From the NCBI GenBank assembly GCA_040510075.1, contig JBEVJT010000001.1:3862-67861 (forward strand): a stretch of DNA of 64,000 nt, given 5' to 3'. Below are positions 26,314 to 34,075 of the stretch, one piece after another; position 1 is the first letter of the stretch, and every line of letters starts with the position of its first letter. The stretch is from VAZQ01 sp040510075 (GTDB lineage Bacteria; Pseudomonadota; Alphaproteobacteria; Rhizobiales; Xanthobacteraceae). Both the position numbers and the translations under genes were made by a program. The notes below the pieces were generated by a model. The model saw only the letters and a program-made list of their open reading frames with translations, searched no databases and was not told where the DNA came from.

Positions 26314-26634
26314 CTAAGCTTGGCGTTCGGGTGTTCGCACGACGAGGCCTTCCAGTTCCGCCGTGACCTTGATCTGGCACGAAAGCCGCGAATTCGGCCT
26401 CACGTCGAAGCCGAAATCGAGCATGTCCTCTTCCATCGCCGAAGGCTCTCCGACGACGGGACGCCACGCTTCGTCCACATAGACGTGACAGGTCGCGCAC
26501 GCGCAGGCGCCACCACACTCCGCCTCTATGCCGGGAATATTGTTCTTGATTGCTGTCTCCATCACGGTCGAGCCGATCTCCCCCTCTACGGTGCGCGCGG
26601 CGCCCTCGCGATCGATATATGTGATCTTCGGCAT
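26314..26634 (-). CDS. 2Fe-2S ferredoxin (adrenodoxin/palustrisredoxin type)
   Basis: A 106-residue ferredoxin with cluster ligands Cys40, Cys46, Cys49 (in ECGGACACATC) and Cys86 (RLSCQI), the C-x5-C-x2-C-x36-C spacing of vertebrate-type ferredoxins. Such proteins feed cytochrome P450s, ring hydroxylases or Fe-S assembly. It is co-transcribed with the reductase 18 bases downstream. An acidic surface (MEEDMLDFGFDV) suits docking to the reductase. No P450 lies in the window, so the final acceptor is unknown; supplying electrons to Fe-S maturation is one possibility. Confidence 0.93.
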   Translation of the reverse strand: MPKITYIDREGAARTVEGEIGSTVMETAIKNNIPGIEAECGGACACATCHVYVDEAWRPVVGEPSAMEEDMLDFGFDVRPNSRLSCQIKVTAELEGLVVRTPERQA

Positions 26635-26715
26635 GCGGGAGGACGGCCCGGGAAAACGGGGCGTCTATAGCGGCTCATGTGACACCGCGCTAGCGAGCTT
26701 GCTCGCGTCGAGCAT

Positions 26716-27092
26716 TCAATCAGAGGCAATCTGTGAGAAGTGAAGGTCAATCGCTCGGCGCGCCTCCTCAAGTGCTGCTGCAAGGGTTGCTATGGTCTGC
26801 TTGAGCGCGTGAGAATCGCGAACCTCAGCCGCTCGTTCGAGATCTTCGGAGGCGGCCGCGACTTTCGAGGCACCAACTCCCCGCGCAGAGCCTTTCAGGC
26901 TGTGCGCCAGCGCAGCGAGCCGCGGCCGCGAAGAGATACACCGATCTCCCTGATCACTCGGGAGGCTTGCCTTTCGAACAGCGTCAGAACCTCACGCGCG
27001 ACCTCCACATTGCCAAGCGTGTTCTGCTCCAGATGAGAAAGATCAAGCGGAGTTTCCGCGACGTAATCCTGGGTTTGTTTCCATTGGGTCAT
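26716..27092 (-). pseudogene. Histidine phosphotransfer (Hpt) domain protein, frameshifted
   Basis: From ATG 27092 (with an AAGGGGA site) the frame reads MTQWKQTQDYV ... LDLSHLEQNTLGN and EVLTLFERQASRVIREIG, the first helices of an Hpt domain, and then hits a stop at 26895. The -1 frame carries on with LAALAHSLKGSARGVGASKVAAASEDLE, containing the phospho-accepting His in AHSLKGSARGVGA, and ends naturally at 26716. Insertion of one base near 26925-26940 would give an intact protein of about 125 residues. Hpt proteins relay phosphate between response regulators. Either the gene is newly inactivated or the assembly lost a base. No partner kinase is adjacent. Confidence 0.75.
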
Positions 27093-27661
27093 GTTCCCCT
27101 TATCCATCTGATGATGGAAGAAGCGGTAAATGTCTCCATGGAGGTCCGTGCCGAAAAAAAGGGCGCCTTCCGTTGCCGGGAACAAAGCGAGCCGAATTTC
27201 AGGCCCCCCGTGGAGATGGCGGGGACATAGCCACCCCCTCCCGGGCGCCTCTGCCCGGATTCCTCGTGGTTCTATAAATAGTTAACCGCCAGCCGTCTGG
27301 AGCAGCGGGGCTTCTGGTCCGGGAGCGGCTGAACCCGTTTAGCCGCAAGGGAGCCGTAATTGGCCGCCACAAATTGGACGGGTTATGGCCCGTTCAAGGG
27401 AGCTGAGCTAGGGCTGCGGCCGCGCGAGGGGTCCATTGCGCGCTCGGCGTTAACGATGATTAAAGACAGCTTAACAACCGGTTTTCTTTGCTCCGCCAAA
27501 TCGATAGGATAATCGAGCGGCAGTGCAACTTTAGTGTGCGGCGCGTTACTGCCGACTGCCGGAGGGGGATCCGAAGGCGATCATTTGGCTAACGCGCTCG
27601 TGGCGTGGTCAGGAGTTTTCCTGCCGCTGCTTTGGTTCAGCGTAGACGAGGCGACGACCTG
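27093..27661. other. Long intergenic region upstream of the growth-pole gene
   Basis: About 570 bases with no convincing gene lie between the Hpt gene and the large coiled-coil gene. The region contains three TTAA words at 27450, 27460 and 27471 (see the CtrA-type site) and is otherwise without recognised elements. It should hold the promoters of both divergent genes. Confidence 0.6.
27460..27474. promoter_or_regulatory. CtrA-type binding site TTAA-N7-TTAA
   Basis: TTAA at 27460-27463 and TTAA at 27471-27474 are separated by exactly seven bases, the consensus of the CtrA cell-cycle regulator. A further TTAA at 27450 is six bases upstream of the first. The site lies 188 bases before the ATG of the growth-pole gene. 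CckA, the kinase that controls CtrA, is encoded at 9.3-11.9 kb. Binding is inferred from the motif. Confidence 0.55.
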
Positions 27662-30600
27662 ATGGCGAACACCCCGAAAAAGATCACCGATCCCACCGAA
27701 GCGGCGCTGTCCGCCATTCAGGACGCGCTGGCTGTGCGCGATACTCCGCCGGAAGCAGAAGGTGCGCCTGCCGCCGCTACCGGGACGCAGGCAGCCGCTT
27801 CCCTGCATGCTCTGGAAGACACCCGCGAGAGTTTGGGCGAGCCGGCTTGGCGCAGCCGACCCTCGGCCGCCGAGCTCGAGCAGGCGCTCGAGGAAGAGCT
27901 GCTCAAACCAGATGCGCAAGCGGCACTGGGCCGTCCTGCCAACGACGACAGGGAATCCATTGGCGCCATTCTGCGCACGTTGCAGCAGCGTCCTGCGCGC
28001 ACACCGTACATCGTTGCAACGGCGTTCGCTGCAGTGTGGGTCTTTGCGGGGCTTATGCTCGGCTGGATCTATCTGCCGCCGTTACATGCTGCGCTCGCTT
28101 CGACCGGCCTGACGACACCAATGCTGGTGATTTTGGCGGCGATCTTCTTCACGCCCGTCATTTTCTTTTACGTGCTCGCGCACATGGCTTGGCGCTCGAA
28201 GGAACTTCGCATGATCACCCAATCCATGGCAGGGGTGGCTATGCGGTTGGGTGAGCCGGAAACGGTCGCGCGCGAATCCATCGTGATCGTAGGGCAGGCC
28301 GTGCGCCGCGAAGTCGCGGCGATGGGGGACGGCATCGAGCGTGCGCTGGCGCGCGCGGCAGAGCTTGAAACGCTGGTCGCGAACGAAGTGTCCGCGCTCG
28401 AACATGCTTATAACGACAACGAGGTGCGCATTCGCGCCCTGCTGCAGGATCTGGGAGGTCAGCGCGACACGTTGGTGACCCAGGCGCAGCAGATCCGGGA
28501 TGCGATCAACAGCGTGCATCTCGACCTCGGCCAGGACGTTTCGCAGATCAGCGAACTCGTCGCCGAGCAGGTCAATGAGGCTTCGCGGCGTATCACGCAT
28601 ACCCTCGCGGAGAAAAGCGAACACATCACCCGCGCTCTCGAACACGCGGGCGATTCGATGATCGCGACTTTGGGCGAGCGCGGGGGCGATCTGCTTGAAC
28701 GGCTGGAGAGCACCAGCAAAGACACCACAGAGGCGATTTCGGCGGCGAGCGACCGTCTCACCTCGACCCTCAATTTCAAGACCGATCACATCGGCGACGA
28801 ATTCACCGAGATCACCGCCAACCTCCAGCACATGATGTCGGCGCGACTCGACCGCGTGACCGAGGGCTTTGCGCAGAAGGCGGCGTCCGTTCTCGACATG
28901 ATGAGTAACCGGTCGCAGGAGATGACGGATCTGGTGATCGAGAGCGGAAACAATCTCTCCGAAACGATCTCAAGCCGAATCGAGGAGGTAAATACCACGC
29001 TGAAGAACACCGGTGACTCGCTGGTGCTCGATCTGAGTTTGCGCGGCGGAGACGTGGTCTCAAAGCTCGAGCAGACCGGGGCGCGGATTACCGAGACAAT
29101 CGTCCAGCGCAGCCAGCGCGTGACTGAGCAGTTCCAAGACAGTGTGGAGGCGGTCTCGGAGATAATCGGCAATCGCGGCGACGCCGTTCGCGAAATGCTG
29201 GCGGCCCGGCTGCAGTCGTTCGAGGACATGTTCAATCATGGTGGGGCGGAGCTGGCGGAGAGGATCGCCCGCGATTCGACCACTCTAGGCAATCTGATCA
29301 CGCGACATCTCGCTGAATTCGACCGAACGGTGAAAACCTATGGCGGCGAAATGGTCGAACGGCTGGGCGAGCGCACCCAAGACATTTCCGCCGCGATGCG
29401 CGACTACCTCGACAATTTCGATACGCGGGTGACCACCAAATCGGCCGAGATTACCACAAGCCTCGATCAGCAATTCACGCGCTTTCGGGACGCGCTTGAT
29501 GGACGCACGCACACGCTGAACGAGGCGCTGGGTACCCGCGTCATGGATATTGCCAAAACCATGGCGGAGGGCGGCAAGGAAGTTGTCGCCGCTCTCGACA
29601 AGCGCATTGCCGACGTCACCAACGTCATCAACGTGCGTGGCGCCAAGCTCGCGGAGAACATCGGAGAGAAAATCGACGAGATCGACAAGGCGCTCGGCGT
29701 TCATGCCATGGAAGTGGCGAGCAGCCTCGACACTCGCATCGGGCGCTTCGAGGAGTTGCTCATCGGACGTGCTGAGGCAGTGACCAGTGAAATCGAAACG
29801 CGGAGCCAATCTGCTGCCGACCTGCTGGTCGCGCGCACGGAGCATCTCAGCGGCACGATCAAGAGCACCGCAGGCGAAGCGGCACAGGCAATCGAGCGGC
29901 TCACGACCGGTTCGGCTGAAATACTTGGTGCGCGAGCCGAGCAGCTCACAACTGCGATCAAAGCGACCAGCAGCGAAGCCGAGCGCACCATCGGCAATTT
30001 GACAACTGCGGCCACGACAATGATCGGAAACCGGCTGCAGCAACTGAGCGAAACAATCAAGAACGACAGCATAGAGGCGGAGCGGCTGCTCACCTCCTTG
30101 GCCACCAATACGAGCGGCGCCATCCGGTCGAGCGCGCACGATGCCGAAAGGCTGCTCAGCGGGATGTCCACGGGCGTGAGCAACGTGCTCAAGCAGAACG
30201 CTGGCGAAGTGGAGCGAACCCTGCTTTCGGTGAGTGCCGAGGTGGCGCGCAATTTCGTCGGCAAGGCGGACGAGATCTCGACGGCGGTGAGCCAGCGCGC
30301 CAACGAGATGACACGCATCGTCGACGAGAAATCCAGCAGCCTTCTCGTTGCGCTCAGCGCTAAGAGCCAGGAATTCGCAGGCGAAGTGAGCCGGGTGACC
30401 GATCACGCGGTCAAGGCGATCGAGGCCAAGGGCTTCACCTTCACGCAAACGATGATGGACAACAGCGAGCAGATCTCCCGCCTGATAAACGAGGCCAGCC
30501 AAACTGCAACGGGCGCGGTGAACAACTCGCTCAAGGAGCTGCATACCAGCCACATCGCCGCGACGGAGGCTACGACCGATGCCGTCAATCGGTCCATAAA

Positions 30601-32287
30601 GGAGCTGCGCGAAATCGCCGAAATGGCGACGCAGAGCGCCGGCAAGACCATCACGCGCACTATGCGTGAGTTGCAGGAAGCGACCTCCGTAGCAATCGAC
30701 CAATCGAAGCAGAGCGCTACAGCCGCGGTTTCCGAAATTGTGGAGACGCAGAACATGCTGCGGTCGGACACGACGGCCCTGTTCGAGCGCCTGCGCGAAG
30801 CCAACATTTTGCTGCAGGAGGTGCTTAGCGGCGCGCACGAGAACATGAGTGAGGTCGAGAATACGCTGGTGACGCGCGTTGGCGACTTTGTCTCCTCGAT
30901 GAATGACGTGGTGCAGAAGACAGGCCTCGCGAACAGCGACATCGAACGGCACATTGCCGAATTCAAGACGATGGCTGGGGGCACCCTCAACGACCTTACC
31001 ACCTTGGCAGGCCAGTTCGACGCGCATGGTCGCTCGCTCGCCGAAGCAGTTGCGTTGATCGATACCAGCAATCGCCGCACCGAGGGCAGCGTTGCGGAAC
31101 GTCGCAGTAGTCTCAATGAGCTCGTGGCCACGCTTGAAAGCAAGAGCAACGACCTCGAGCAGCGACTCACCCGATTTGCGAGCGCGCTCGATGAGTCGCT
31201 GGAGGGCGCGGCTGACCGGGCCCGCGAAATTGCGCGGCTTACGGCAGATGCAACCACGGGAGGCGCACAAGCCATTGCCGAGAGCTTCGAAGCCATCCGC
31301 GGCAACGCCGAGGAGGAGCGCAAGCGCATGGCCGAGGCACTGCATGGCATCTACCAGCAGGGCACCGAGGAGGCGAATGCGCTGTTCACGCAGGCTGCCG
31401 AGCGGTTTGGCGACGTCATCGAGGGCCTCAAACGAATGGCAGGCGAGATGCAGCAGGAGCTGGAAACCACGCGCAATGAACTGCGCCGTGGCATTCTCGA
31501 ACTGCCGCAGGAAACCGCCGACAGCGCTGCGCAGATGCGCCGGGTCATTGTGGATCAGATCGAGGCCCTGGCTGAGCTCAATCGCATCGTGGCCCGGCAC
31601 AACCGAGGCATCGATGCGGTGGAGCCTCCCATGCGCCGCGCAGAGCCGGTGGAAGTTGCACCGCGGAGGATGCGAGAAGAGCCGGCGATGACCAATGGCG
31701 GGCTGCGTGCCGAGCGGCCGCAGGGGGATGGCGGCAGCATTAATTCCGCAGGGGCCGGGACACGGAGGGATGCGCCTGCGCTCTCGCCTGGGCAGGCCGC
31801 CACGAGTGGACGCTCTGGATGGCTGTCCGAGCTTCTCACGCGCGCATCTCAGGACGCAGAGGCGGGTACAGCCGACCGCGAACCACCGCGCGAGGGGGTC
31901 TCGCGGCAGGGCGCGCAGGAACCCACCCGTACCGACCGCAACAGCATTGATTCGCTCGATACACTTGCGGTCGACATCGCGCGCATGATCGATCATGATG
32001 CCGCCGCCGATCTATGGGACCGCTATAACCGCGGTGAGCGCAATATCTTCGGGCGCAGCAGGCTCTACACGGCACAAGGGCAAAAGGCATTCGACGAGAT
32101 TCGCCGAAAGTATCGCAGCGACCGCGACTTTATGCGTACGGTGGATCGCTACATCGGCGAATTCGAGCGGCTGCTTGAGGAAGTATCACGCGATGATCGC
32201 GGTCAGGTCGTGGCGCGGACGTATCTCACGTCCGAGACCGGCAAGGTCTATACGATGCTCGCGCATGCCGCTGGCCGTTTCGAATGA
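27662..32287 (+). CDS. gpr: Giant apolipoprotein-like growth pole protein (GPR/RgsE family)
   Basis: A 1541-residue protein. Residues 1-110 are disordered and acidic/Ala-rich; two membrane helices follow (~116-138, WVFAGLMLGWIYL; ~152-176, MLVILAAIFFTPVIFFYVLAH). About 1150 residues of helical repeats with 11/22/33-residue periodicity resemble apolipoprotein A, for example around residues 739-870. The C-terminal conserved domain (last ~105 residues: DIARMIDHDAAADLWDRYNRGE ... LYTAQGQKAFDEIRRKY ... ETGKVYTMLAHAAGR) is typical of the Rhizobiales family. In Agrobacterium, GPR forms a ring at the growth pole and organises polar peptidoglycan synthesis; RgsE is the Sinorhizobium relative. ATG 27662 is chosen over 27605. 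It ends at a strong terminator. Confidence 0.85.
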   Translation: MANTPKKITDPTEAALSAIQDALAVRDTPPEAEGAPAAATGTQAAASLHALEDTRESLGEPAWRSRPSAAELEQALEEELLKPDAQAALGRPANDDRESIGAILRTLQQRPARTPYIVATAFAAVWVFAGLMLGWIYLPPLHAALASTGLTTPMLVILAAIFFTPVIFFYVLAHMAWRSKELRMITQSMAGVAMRLGEPETVARESIVIVGQAVRREVAAMGDGIERALARAAELETLVANEVSALEHAYNDNEVRIRALLQDLGGQRDTLVTQAQQIRDAINSVHLDLGQDVSQISELVAEQVNEASRRITHTLAEKSEHITRALEHAGDSMIATLGERGGDLLERLESTSKDTTEAISAASDRLTSTLNFKTDHIGDEFTEITANLQHMMSARLDRVTEGFAQKAASVLDMMSNRSQEMTDLVIESGNNLSETISSRIEEVNTTLKNTGDSLVLDLSLRGGDVVSKLEQTGARITETIVQRSQRVTEQFQDSVEAVSEIIGNRGDAVREMLAARLQSFEDMFNHGGAELAERIARDSTTLGNLITRHLAEFDRTVKTYGGEMVERLGERTQDISAAMRDYLDNFDTRVTTKSAEITTSLDQQFTRFRDALDGRTHTLNEALGTRVMDIAKTMAEGGKEVVAALDKRIADVTNVINVRGAKLAENIGEKIDEIDKALGVHAMEVASSLDTRIGRFEELLIGRAEAVTSEIETRSQSAADLLVARTEHLSGTIKSTAGEAAQAIERLTTGSAEILGARAEQLTTAIKATSSEAERTIGNLTTAATTMIGNRLQQLSETIKNDSIEAERLLTSLATNTSGAIRSSAHDAERLLSGMSTGVSNVLKQNAGEVERTLLSVSAEVARNFVGKADEISTAVSQRANEMTRIVDEKSSSLLVALSAKSQEFAGEVSRVTDHAVKAIEAKGFTFTQTMMDNSEQISRLINEASQTATGAVNNSLKELHTSHIAATEATTDAVNRSIKELREIAEMATQSAGKTITRTMRELQEATSVAIDQSKQSATAAVSEIVETQNMLRSDTTALFERLREANILLQEVLSGAHENMSEVENTLVTRVGDFVSSMNDVVQKTGLANSDIERHIAEFKTMAGGTLNDLTTLAGQFDAHGRSLAEAVALIDTSNRRTEGSVAERRSSLNELVATLESKSNDLEQRLTRFASALDESLEGAADRAREIARLTADATTGGAQAIAESFEAIRGNAEEERKRMAEALHGIYQQGTEEANALFTQAAERFGDVIEGLKRMAGEMQQELETTRNELRRGILELPQETADSAAQMRRVIVDQIEALAELNRIVARHNRGIDAVEPPMRRAEPVEVAPRRMREEPAMTNGGLRAERPQGDGGSINSAGAGTRRDAPALSPGQAATSGRSGWLSELLTRASQDAEAGTADREPPREGVSRQGAQEPTRTDRNSIDSLDTLAVDIARMIDHDAAADLWDRYNRGERNIFGRSRLYTAQGQKAFDEIRRKYRSDRDFMRTVDRYIGEFERLLEEVSRDDRGQVVARTYLTSETGKVYTMLAHAAGRFE

Positions 32288-32322
32288 GCCAAAGCTTCGG
32301 CCCTTCGGAACTTCAAGCAACT

Positions 32323-32359
32323 AGAGCAGGATGACTCGTCATCCCGCTCTAGCTTTTTT
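32323..32359 (+). terminator. Intrinsic terminator of the growth-pole gene
   Basis: AGAGCAGGATGA at 32323-32334 pairs with TCATCCCGCTCT at 32339-32350 (one mismatch) around CTCG. It is followed by AGCTTTTTTA, a good T-run. It is the first module of a family A element used as a terminator. Confidence 0.8.
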
Positions 32360-32362
32360 AGC

Positions 32363-32407
32363 GCATGATCCTTTCCGAAAACCGATTCCCGCTTTTCGGA
32401 ATCATGC
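32363..32407. repeat. Palindromic intergenic element, family A copy 3 (second module)
   Basis: GCATGATC at 32363-32370 pairs with the ATCATGC at 32401-32407, and inside it CCGAAAA pairs with TTTTCGG. With the hairpin at 32323-32350 it makes a complete two-module element. Confidence 0.8.
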
Positions 32408-32478
32408 TTTAACAGCGTTCTCGCAGAGCGCGTGATACTGCTGCTGCCAGTTCGGGCGGCGAACGCGCGAGAATTCCC

Positions 32479-33465
32479 GTGGCGCAGCGTTGCCTCTCGG
32501 TGCGAGTCGAGCGTTGGCCGATCGCAGGAGCATTCGCGATCAGTCGCGGAACCAAGACGGAAGCTGCTGTCGTCACCGCCGAAGTCTCGGAGGGTGCACA
32601 CCGCGGCCGCGGTGAGGCCGTGCCTTTTGCGCGCTACGGCGAAACTGCGGAAGCGGTCGCGCAGGCGATTGAGGCCAAGGCGGACGAGCTGGCCAAGGGT
32701 CTTGATCTCGATAGCCTGCAGCATGCGATGTCGCCAGGCGCCGCGCGCAATGCACTTGACTGTGCGCTGTGGGACCTTGCCGCCAAGCGCATGCGGCGGC
32801 CGGTGCACGAACTCCTCGGCCTGTCAGCGCCGAAGCCGCTCATTACCGCGTACACGATCTCTCTGGCTTCGCCGACGCAGATGGCGGAGGCGACAGCCAA
32901 AGCTGCTACGCGACCGCTGCTCAAAATAAAATTGGGCAGCATCGGGGATGTTGACCGGATCGCCGCCGTGCGTAGCGCTGCCCCGTGTTGTGAGCTCATC
33001 GTCGATGCCAATGAGGGCTGGAAACCCGAGAATCTCGCGGAAAATCTCGAGGCGTGCGCGCGAGCTGGCGTCACATTGATCGAGCAGCCGCTACCCGCCG
33101 ATCGGGATGAGGTACTCGCGTTCATTCCCCATCCGATACCCATCTGCGCCGATGAAAGTGCCCACACGCGCGCATCGTTGCCCGCATTGAAGGGCAAATA
33201 CGATGCCGTGAATATAAAGCTCGACAAGGCAGGTGGGCTCACGGAGGCGCTCGCGATGGCCCAGGAGGCGCAGGAGCGGGGATTTAACGTCATGGTCGGA
33301 TGCATGGTTGCGACGTCTCTGGCGATCGCTCCGGCGATGCTCGTTGCGCAAGGCGCGCGTTTCGTCGACCTCGATGGGGCGCTGCTGCTCCAGCGCGACC
33401 GCATGCATGGCCTCGTGTACGAGAACGGGCTTGTCCACCCGGCCGGGTCAGAGCTGTGGGGGTGA
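32479..33465 (+). CDS. Dipeptide (L-Ala-D/L-Glu) epimerase, enolase superfamily
   Basis: A 328-residue enolase-superfamily enzyme with a capping domain and a barrel carrying KIKLGS (catalytic K-x-K), metal-binding Asp in LIVDANEGW, Glu in LIEQPLP, Asp in CADESAH and a second catalytic Lys in NIKLDKAGG. This set defines the AE epimerases that convert L-Ala-D-Glu from peptidoglycan peptides to L-Ala-L-Glu for reuse. It fits with anmK at 53.5 kb as a murein-recycling function. A GTG start at 32479 precedes the conserved RVERWPIAGAFAISRG. A family A element ends about 70 bases upstream, so it has its own promoter. Confidence 0.88.
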   Translation: MAQRCLSVRVERWPIAGAFAISRGTKTEAAVVTAEVSEGAHRGRGEAVPFARYGETAEAVAQAIEAKADELAKGLDLDSLQHAMSPGAARNALDCALWDLAAKRMRRPVHELLGLSAPKPLITAYTISLASPTQMAEATAKAATRPLLKIKLGSIGDVDRIAAVRSAAPCCELIVDANEGWKPENLAENLEACARAGVTLIEQPLPADRDEVLAFIPHPIPICADESAHTRASLPALKGKYDAVNIKLDKAGGLTEALAMAQEAQERGFNVMVGCMVATSLAIAPAMLVAQGARFVDLDGALLLQRDRMHGLVYENGLVHPAGSELWG

Positions 33466-33588
33466 ACGAGAGCTTCTGCCTTCTGAACGACTGAGAAGCT
33501 CCACATTTTATCCCACATTTGAATTCAGGATTCGTGTGAGGGCGGCGCTCGGGATGGGGATGAGCGCCGGGGCACACGGGGGGAAAGC

Positions 33589-34020
33589 ATGCGATTGGCT
33601 GCAGTCCTGTTCGGCGCCGCTATGGCGGCGCTGACGGTGTCGGTTGCACAGTCTGCGGTGCGCATCAAAGAGGACCCGGGCGGCCAGATCGGTCCTTATC
33701 TCGAAAGTCTCGTGGCGCTACGCGATTCTGGCGAGCGCGTGATTATCGACGGTCCCTGCCTCTCGGCCTGTACAATGATAGTTGGCGTCATCCCGCCGGA
33801 ACGCCTCTGCGCAACTCCTCGCGCCCGGCTGGGCTTCCATGCGGCCTGGCATCCCGGCGAGAACGGCAGACAGGTGACCAGCAAAGCTGCCACCAAGCTT
33901 CTTATGGACATCTATCCGGAGCGTGTGCGCCACTGGATCAAGGAGCGCGGTGGGCTCTCGCCCCGCATGATGTATCTGAGCGGCCGCGAACTCGCCTCCG
34001 TTGTGCAGAACTGCGACTAG
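33589..34020 (+). CDS. Secreted ClpP-fold protein, unknown function
   Basis: A 143-residue protein with a signal peptide (LAAVLFGAAMAALTVSVAQSA). A short alpha/beta domain follows: GERVIIDGPCLSACTMIVGVIPPERLCATPRARLGFHAAW. The LSACT segment, with Ser before Ala-Cys, and the RLGFHAAW strand are arranged like the ClpP/crotonase serine and histidine regions seen in small periplasmic ClpP-like proteins of Rhizobiales. Three cysteines could form a disulfide. If active it would be a serine protease, but this is inference. GGGGGAAAG is upstream of the ATG. Its TAG stop lies in a family A repeat. Confidence 0.7.
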   Translation: MRLAAVLFGAAMAALTVSVAQSAVRIKEDPGGQIGPYLESLVALRDSGERVIIDGPCLSACTMIVGVIPPERLCATPRARLGFHAAWHPGENGRQVTSKAATKLLMDIYPERVRHWIKERGGLSPRMMYLSGRELASVVQNCD

Positions 34021-34066
34021 AGCAGGATCCCGAAGAGCAGGTGCGAAAGAAAAGTCATCCTGCTCC
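34019..34066. repeat. Palindromic element, family A copy 4
   Basis: AGCAGGAT at 34021-34028 pairs with ATCCTGCT at 34057-34064. The preceding TAG (34018-34020) is both the element's CTAG start and the stop codon of the ClpP-like gene. Confidence 0.7.
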
Positions 34067-34075
34067 AGCCTCCGC

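Noticed and set aside
25552..26670. Plus-strand open frame opposite the ferredoxin/reductase genes
   Set aside because: Antisense shadow of two well-supported genes, with no family match.
29285..31996. A 903-codon open frame on the minus strand opposite the growth-pole gene
   Set aside because: It lacks recognisable domains, its Arg/His/Leu-rich composition is that of a reverse frame of a GC-rich coiled-coil gene, and the plus-strand gene has strong domain support.
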